Positions 13,001 to 17,581 of a DNA stretch of 17,581 nt are shown here, piece after piece; positions within the stretch are counted from its first letter, which is position 1; the number at the start of each line of letters is the position of its first letter. The notes beneath the pieces were generated by a model that was given only the letters and a program-made list of their open reading frames with translations, was not told where the DNA came from and searched no databases. The stretch covers positions 1 to 17,581 of the forward strand of contig CAJUFK010000065.1 in NCBI GenBank assembly GCA_910585535.1, read 5' to 3'. This DNA comes from an uncultured Angelakisella sp. Its GTDB lineage: Bacteria > Bacillota > Clostridia > Oscillospirales > Ruminococcaceae. A program made the translations under genes and the position numbers.

Positions 13001-13709
13001 GGCCATCTCCTCCGTTGATTTTGTCTTCTCCCCCGGCGCAGCTCCTTCCTGCCCGGCGGTAGGGGCAGCTTTCCCCAAGGGAACAGCTGTCGCAGCTCCT
13101 TGCCCTGGGGACGCTTTCCTTCCCCGGCTCCCGGATGCCCATTACCGCCGTCACCGATTTACGGGGGGTCAGGATGCTGCTGGCAGTGGCGCAGAGCCCC
13201 AGCCGCCTGGGGGTGTCCAGCAGGGCCAAAAATTCCCCCTGGATGGTAATCGGCAGATCCCCGTACCCCGGGCTGAACCGGCTGGTAAAGCCCCGGCCCG
13301 GGTACTGTTCCCGGATAACCGCCTCGGCCTGGTCACAGACCTCCTCGATGGCGGCGGTGGCGCAGCTTTCCAGCACCAGACTGCGGCTGAGGTCGGAAAG
13401 CTGGGTGCGCCGCAGCAGGGCGTCCACCCCGGGGGAAAGGGTCGCCGCCAGGAGAACCGCCTCCCGGCACCCCGCCAGGTGGGCGGCCAGGTCCTTCCCC
13501 GGCAGGAGAAAGCCGCAGTCCAGCAGCACCCCCTCCGGGGTGATCTCACAGGCAAAGCCCTGCCAGGTCCACCGGGGACAGGCGGCGGCCAGCAGCTCCC
13601 CGGCGCAATCCTCCGCCAGGGGCAGAAGAGGGCCGGGGTCCTTCCCCCCTGCCCCCAGGTACCGCAGCACCTCGTCCATGGGAATATGGTCCAGCTTCAT
13701 CACCGACAT
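12990..13709 (-). CDS. Stand-alone MetH activation (AdoMet-binding) domain protein
   Basis: A 239-residue protein homologous to the C-terminal reactivation domain of full-length MetH. The AdoMet-binding signature RFSPGYGDLP is at residues 144-153, followed by the helix and LTPRKSVTAVMG (180-191). It ends with a cysteine cluster CDSCSLGESC...SC (C206, C209, C215, C224) that may bind a metal or Fe-S cofactor; this tail is typical of the split clostridial form but I cannot prove the cofactor. It would help return cob(II)alamin to methylcobalamin using AdoMet and a reductant. Its ATG at 13709 follows AGGGAG 8 nt upstream. The stop lies inside the start of metH (11-bp overlap), so the two are translationally coupled, and metF ends 12 bp before it. 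Confidence 0.93.
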   Translation of the reverse strand: MSVMKLDHIPMDEVLRYLGAGGKDPGPLLPLAEDCAGELLAAACPRWTWQGFACEITPEGVLLDCGFLLPGKDLAAHLAGCREAVLLAATLSPGVDALLRRTQLSDLSRSLVLESCATAAIEEVCDQAEAVIREQYPGRGFTSRFSPGYGDLPITIQGEFLALLDTPRRLGLCATASSILTPRKSVTAVMGIREPGKESVPRARSCDSCSLGESCPYRRAGRSCAGGEDKINGGDGHEV

Positions 13710-13721
13710 GGCAAACGCTCC

Positions 13722-14588
13722 CTATGCCTTTCTCAAATTCTCCACCGCCCCGGAGATCCGCCGGGCCACAGCCGGATCATTCATCGTATACAAGTGGATC
13801 CCCTCCACCCCCTGGGCAATAAGGTCCACGATCTGGTCCACCGCATAGGCGATCCCCGCGTCCCGCAGCGCCGCCGGGTTTCCCTCGTACCGGCTAATCA
13901 TCCGGGCAAACTTTTGGGGCAGGCTGGCCCCGCAGAGGGAGACCATCCGGGTGATCTGCCGGGCGTTGACCACCGGCATGATCCCCGCCTCGATGGGGAC
14001 GGTGATGCCGGCGATCCGGGCTCGCTCCACAAAGGCGTAAAAGGCGGCATTGTCAAAAAACAGCTGGGAGATGAGATGCTCCGCCCCGGCGTCCACCTTC
14101 TTTTTCAGGTTCAGGACATCGGTAACCGGGTCGGGGGCCTCGGTGTGTACCTCCGGGTAGCAGGCCCCGGAGAGGGAGAAGCCTCCCTCCTCCCGGATGA
14201 AGGTGACAAGGTCGCTGGCGTGGAGGAAGTCGGTTTTGGGCTCCACCCCGGGAATGCGGTCCCCCCGGAGGGCCAGGATGTCCTCCACCCCCTCCTCCCG
14301 GAGGTCGGCGAGGCTCCGCCGGATCTCCTCCCGGGTGGAGTTGACGCAGGTGAGGTGGGCCAGGGGCAGAATGCCGTACCTCCGGCGGATGGCCCCGGCG
14401 ATCTGGGCGGTGTAGCTCTTTCCCCCGCCGCCCCCGGCTCCGTATGTAACGCTGATAAAGTCCGGACCCAAACCCTCCAGCTGCTCCAGGGTGTTCCAGA
14501 TGGTATCAATGGAGCTGTCCCGCTTTGGGGGGAAGATCTCGAAGGAAAAGACGACGCTTTTTTCGGCGAACAGCTTGGAAATGCTCAT
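13722..14588 (-). CDS. metF: Methylenetetrahydrofolate reductase
   Basis: A 288-residue flavoprotein that reduces 5,10-methylene-THF to 5-methyl-THF, the methyl donor of MetH. Family motifs: SFEIFPPK at 15-22 with the conserved glutamate at 17, SVTYGAGG at 46-53, LALRGD, YPEVH, KKVDAGAEHLISQLFFD (flavin and folate side), PIEAGIMPV and the C-terminal LYTMN. The length matches the bacterial single-domain enzyme (about 290). The start at 14588 overlaps the stop of the preceding HEAT-like gene (ATGA), which implies translational coupling. The next gene, encoding the MetH activation protein, follows after 12 bp. Clostridial MetF can take electrons from partners such as MetV; none is adjacent here. 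Confidence 0.97.
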   Translation of the reverse strand: MSISKLFAEKSVVFSFEIFPPKRDSSIDTIWNTLEQLEGLGPDFISVTYGAGGGGGKSYTAQIAGAIRRRYGILPLAHLTCVNSTREEIRRSLADLREEGVEDILALRGDRIPGVEPKTDFLHASDLVTFIREEGGFSLSGACYPEVHTEAPDPVTDVLNLKKKVDAGAEHLISQLFFDNAAFYAFVERARIAGITVPIEAGIMPVVNARQITRMVSLCGASLPQKFARMISRYEGNPAALRDAGIAYAVDQIVDLIAQGVEGIHLYTMNDPAVARRISGAVENLRKA

Positions 14589-15274
14589 TTGGCGACCTCC
14601 TCACGGGCCCTCTCTGCCCGTTCTTTGATGAATTGGATGGCATTTTTGGCGGTGATCTTCAGGTCCTGGCGGCGGCTTTTCAGAAACCGCTCCAACAGGG
14701 GGATGTCCTCCGGCTCTCCAATCGACTGCATGGCGATGGCGGCATACCACATCTCGTACTTACAGGCCTTTTCGTCCTCCTGGGAAAGCCAGCAGCGCAG
14801 GGCCTTCCGGCTTCCCTCCCCGGGGCAGGCCCCCAAGGCGTGGATGGCGGCGTGGCGGACCAGCCACCGGTCGTCCTCCGTCAGCCTTGCCACCGGAGAG
14901 GTATCCAGTTCCGGCGGCAGCAGGATGCCCTGCCTTCCCTGCCAGTCCTGGATCCGGTCCAGCATGGAATGGAGGAGGTACTTGTCCGTTTCCTTCTCCA
15001 GCCGCCGGAGAAGGAAATCACAGTCCCCGGGGGAAAAGGCCCGTTCCATCAGCCGCCCATAAATAAAGTAGGCGGCGCTTCGCACATCCCGCTTCGCCTT
15101 AGCTTTGCCCTCGTTTTCGGCGACGATCTCCCGCAAAAGGGGAAAGAGGGCGGGATCCTCCAGGGTCTCCGCCTCCCGGAGGGCCTTCCAGCCGGTGGTC
15201 TCGGAACTGATCTTGATGTTTTCCTCCCGGGTGTTGATCCTGGCGATAAGGTCCAGGAGACCGGCTTTGTCCAT
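14585..15274 (-). CDS. HEAT-repeat-like protein, first gene of the met operon
   Basis: A 229-residue, almost all-helical cytosolic protein with no signal peptide or membrane helix. Several stretches have the HEAT pattern, for example DPALFPLLREIVAE, DVRSAAYFIYGRLMERAF, DRWLVRHAAIHALGAC (clearest) and DIPLLERFLKSRRQDLKITAKNAIQFI. Each has a hydrophobic-rich helix pair with an R/D-xxVRxxA-type motif. HEAT-repeat proteins usually bind other proteins. No catalytic motif is seen and I do not assign a function. The ATG at 15274 follows AAGGAGG. It is the promoter-proximal gene and its stop overlaps the metF start by 4 bp. This tight coupling suggests a role with MetF or MetH, perhaps as an assembly or regulatory partner, but that is inference from position only. 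Confidence 0.75.
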   Translation of the reverse strand: MDKAGLLDLIARINTREENIKISSETTGWKALREAETLEDPALFPLLREIVAENEGKAKAKRDVRSAAYFIYGRLMERAFSPGDCDFLLRRLEKETDKYLLHSMLDRIQDWQGRQGILLPPELDTSPVARLTEDDRWLVRHAAIHALGACPGEGSRKALRCWLSQEDEKACKYEMWYAAIAMQSIGEPEDIPLLERFLKSRRQDLKITAKNAIQFIKERAERAREEVAK

Positions 15275-15303
15275 AGGGAGACCTCCTTTTTTATCCTTCC
15301 TTT

Positions 15304-15332
15304 GTTATAGGCGCACTGTCTGGCGGGGTCAA
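15304..15332 (-). promoter_or_regulatory. Promoter of the met operon
   Basis: On the minus strand TTGACC (15327-15332), a 17-bp spacer and TATAAC (15304-15309). The start is near 15297, leaving only about 23 nt before the ATG at 15274. That is too short for an S-box, T-box or cobalamin riboswitch. The -35 overlaps the stop codon of the upstream gene. Confidence 0.75.
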
Positions 15333-15655
15333 CAAAAGAGGCGGGGAAAAAAGAAAACCTCATAGTCCGGCCCCAGTTCTGCACAAAGACGCCGGTACGC
15401 GGCCTTAGCCTCCTCGGTAAACGCCTCCTGTTTCGCCCTGTCCCAAAGCAGCTCCCCTCCCGGGTCATCCCAGTTCAACGCCGTATCATGCCGGGAATTC
15501 AGTTCCTCCAGCAAAGCCGCAAGTTCCCGGGTAATCGGCAGGTCTGCGGTACTCACCGGGTAATCCTTAAATTTTTCCTTGGCAGCGGCGTTATCGCTCC
15601 AAACACACACACCACTGCCCCAGTCATACATAAATTTCAGCTTGTACCGGCTCAC
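15329..15655 (-). CDS. Small protein of unknown function
   Basis: A 108-residue, slightly acidic, soluble protein. It starts at a GTG at 15655 with GGGAGGG 6 nt upstream; an ATG at 15670 in the same frame lies too close to the predicted transcript start and overlaps the ribosome site. The sequence opens with SRYKLKFMYDWGSGVCVWS, continues with LPITRELAALLEELN and has NWDDPGG and a final AELGPDYEVFF. The DWGSG and NWDDPGG segments look conserved in style, as in small immunity-like proteins, but I do not recognise a family and give no function. The stop lies in the -35 of the met promoter, so this gene probably reads into the met operon as well. Its own promoter is at 15680-15708. Confidence 0.7.
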   Translation of the reverse strand: MSRYKLKFMYDWGSGVCVWSDNAAAKEKFKDYPVSTADLPITRELAALLEELNSRHDTALNWDDPGGELLWDRAKQEAFTEEAKAAYRRLCAELGPDYEVFFFPRLFC

Positions 15656-15679
15656 GAGCGACCCTCCCATTGTTCGTCT

Positions 15680-15708
15680 ATTATAACACAAAAGCCCGGG
15701 CAAGTAAA
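15680..15708 (-). promoter_or_regulatory. Promoter of the 15329-15655 gene
   Basis: On the minus strand TTTACT (15703-15708), 17-bp spacer and a consensus TATAAT (15680-15685). The predicted start near 15673 is 18 nt upstream of the GTG codon. The spacer overlaps the hairpin at 15692-15721. Confidence 0.55.
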
Positions 15709-15721
15709 TTTCCCGGGGCTT
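15692..15721. repeat. Inverted repeat upstream of the 15655 gene
   Basis: AAGCCCGGG (15692-15700) and CCCGGGGCTT (15712-15721) pair with one bulged base. On the minus strand it is followed by TTTTG, so it could be a terminator for an unseen transcript, or a regulatory site that overlaps the promoter of the small gene. Confidence 0.5.
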
Positions 15722-15748
15722 GATGGTGCAAGAAAAATTGGCTATAAT
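15720..15748 (+). promoter_or_regulatory. Upstream plus-strand promoter-like element of the groESL leader
   Basis: TTGATG (15720-15725), 17-bp spacer and consensus TATAAT (15743-15748). A transcript from about 15755 would carry roughly 310 nt before the groES ATG. No supported gene lies in that stretch: an in-frame ATG extension into groES (15761) has no ribosome site. Confidence 0.5.
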
Positions 15749-15883
15749 TGGAACATTAGCATGGTTTTCTGTCTGATTTGCGATTATAGCAATTCCCCCA
15801 TTTATTTCACAAGGCGGCTGCCGCTGCGGTTTCCACGCAGTTGTCAACCTGGCAAAGGTTCCTTTTCGCCACAGAGGACACGT

Positions 15884-15922
15884 CCGGGGACCCGCCGGAA
15901 AAGGGGGCCCTTCGTTCCCCGG
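15884..15922 (+). repeat. Stem-loop in the groES upstream region
   Basis: CCGGGGA (15884-15890) pairs perfectly with TCCCCGG (15916-15922), enclosing further GC-rich complementary bases. There is no T-run. The stretch 15750-15950 otherwise holds nothing I can assign. Confidence 0.4.
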
Positions 15923-15953
15923 CCAAGAAATTGTAAATTATTTGTGAAAGCCC

Positions 15954-15981
15954 TTGACTTCCTGGAAAAATCGGGTACAAT
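15954..15981 (+). promoter_or_regulatory. Sigma-A promoter of groESL
   Basis: TTGACT (15954-15959), a 16-bp spacer and TACAAT (15976-15981). The predicted start near 15988 falls next to CIRCE, the usual HrcA arrangement. Confidence 0.8.
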
Positions 15982-15989
15982 AATAGCTG

Positions 15990-16016
15990 TTGGCACTCAA
16001 TTGCCACGAGTGCTAA
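15990..16016. promoter_or_regulatory. CIRCE operator (HrcA binding site)
   Basis: TTGGCACTC, a 9-nt spacer, then GAGTGCTAA. The right arm is the exact consensus and the left arm differs by one base (TTGGCACTC against TTAGCACTC). It sits at the transcription start of groESL, so heat-shock repression by HrcA is expected. Confidence 0.95.
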
Positions 16017-16063
16017 ATCGCTGTATGTTTATCAAACAAAATTTACATTGGAGGGAACAAACC

Positions 16064-16348
16064 ATGACGATCAAACCCCTTTGCGACCGTGTGGTCATCA
16101 AAATGACCGAGGCGGAGGAAACCACCAAGAGCGGCATCATCCTGGCAGGCAATGCCAAGGAGAAGCCCGTCATCGCCGAAGTGGTGGCTGTTGGCCCCGG
16201 CGGCGTGGTGGACGGCAACCAGGTGGAGATGTACCTCACCGTGGGCCAGAAGGTCCTCATCAGCAAGTACGCCGGCACCGAGGTCAAGCTGGACGGGGAG
16301 GAATTCACCATCCTGCGCCAGTCTGACGTCCTGGCCGTTGTCGAGTAA
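16064..16348 (+). CDS. groES: Co-chaperonin GroES
   Basis: A 94-residue co-chaperonin that caps the GroEL barrel. It begins MTIKPLCDRVVIK, carries the mobile loop with SGIIL (residues 23-27), then VVAVGPGGVV and the C-terminal KVLISKYAGTEVKLDGEEF and ILRQSDVLAVVE, all standard for the family. Length is typical (94-97). The ATG at 16064 follows GGAGGG 8 nt upstream. Read-through of the same frame upstream is open but has no ribosome site, so it is not part of the gene. The gene is under the CIRCE element at 15990 and is followed by groEL after 34 bp. Confidence 0.98.
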   Translation: MTIKPLCDRVVIKMTEAEETTKSGIILAGNAKEKPVIAEVVAVGPGGVVDGNQVEMYLTVGQKVLISKYAGTEVKLDGEEFTILRQSDVLAVVE

Positions 16349-16382
16349 TTCAGAATTGTATTGTTAGGAGGAACGATCCATT

Positions 16383-17581
<1,199 letters not shown>

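Noticed and set aside
12936..15062. Long plus-strand open frame opposite the metH, activation-domain and metF genes
   Set aside because: It crosses several real genes on the other strand and has no recognisable domain; typical antisense of GC-rich coding sequence.
15270..15960. SAM, T-box or cobalamin riboswitch for the met operon
   Set aside because: The operon promoter lies about 23 nt before the first codon and no conserved riboswitch core was seen further upstream.
15761..16063. In-frame upstream extension of groES or a small gene in its leader
   Set aside because: The open frame has no ribosome site and encodes an unrelated basic sequence that merges into GroES; the CIRCE and promoter lie within it.

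Overview
The window looks like a chromosomal segment of a GC-rich Clostridia, probably an Oscillospiraceae-type gut anaerobe. This is inferred from coding style (GC-rich third positions, strong AGGAGG-type ribosome binding sites), a CIRCE-controlled groESL, a fused FeoA-FeoB iron transporter, a stand-alone PduL phosphotransacylase and a split cobalamin-dependent methionine synthase. No rRNA, tRNA, CRISPR array, prophage or insertion sequence was seen. Most of it is housekeeping or conserved accessory genes.

Layout. (1) 1-3519, minus strand: an operon read as family 4 uracil-DNA glycosylase, FeoA-FeoB, NUDIX hydrolase, and a FeoB-associated Cys-rich membrane peptide cut by the window edge. (2) 3631-4284, plus: a small membrane protein of DUF6442 type plus a 71-residue XRE regulator, behind a strong promoter carrying two matching palindromes that look like operators. 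(3) 4318-5034, plus: a single-gene pduL unit with its own promoter and terminator. (4) 5042-5636, minus: a coiled-coil protein built on a three-copy 63-bp tandem repeat. (5) 5719-8234, plus: an unrecognised protein, a small two-TM zinc-ribbon protein and peptide chain release factor 3 (prfC, TTG start), ending in a clear terminator; then a GNAT acetyltransferase (8256-8786). (6) 8742-10105, minus: two membrane-anchored proteins (DUF4358-like and DUF4230-like). (7) 10185-10724, plus: a short protein resembling only the N-terminal domain of dipicolinate synthase subunit A, overlapping the 3' end of metH tail to tail. (8) 10640-15332, minus: a methionine/one-carbon operon read as HEAT-like protein, metF, MetH reactivation-domain protein, metH. 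(9) 15329-15708, minus: a small unrecognised protein. (10) 15720-17581, plus: a roughly 400-bp structured leader with two promoter-like elements, CIRCE, groES and the first 399 codons of groEL.

How they work together. The met operon is a complete module: MetF makes 5-methyl-THF, MetH transfers the methyl group through cobalamin to homocysteine, and the separate activation-domain protein presumably supplies the reductive reactivation function missing from this 786-residue MetH. The feo operon joins ferrous iron import with an Fe-S DNA repair glycosylase and a NUDIX enzyme. The most interesting unexplained signals are the twin operators of the XRE/DUF6442 pair, the truncated DpaA-like gene, the HEAT-like first gene of the met operon, the hairpin leader of prfC and the long leader upstream of groES. 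I did not find convincing evidence of a wholly new system.
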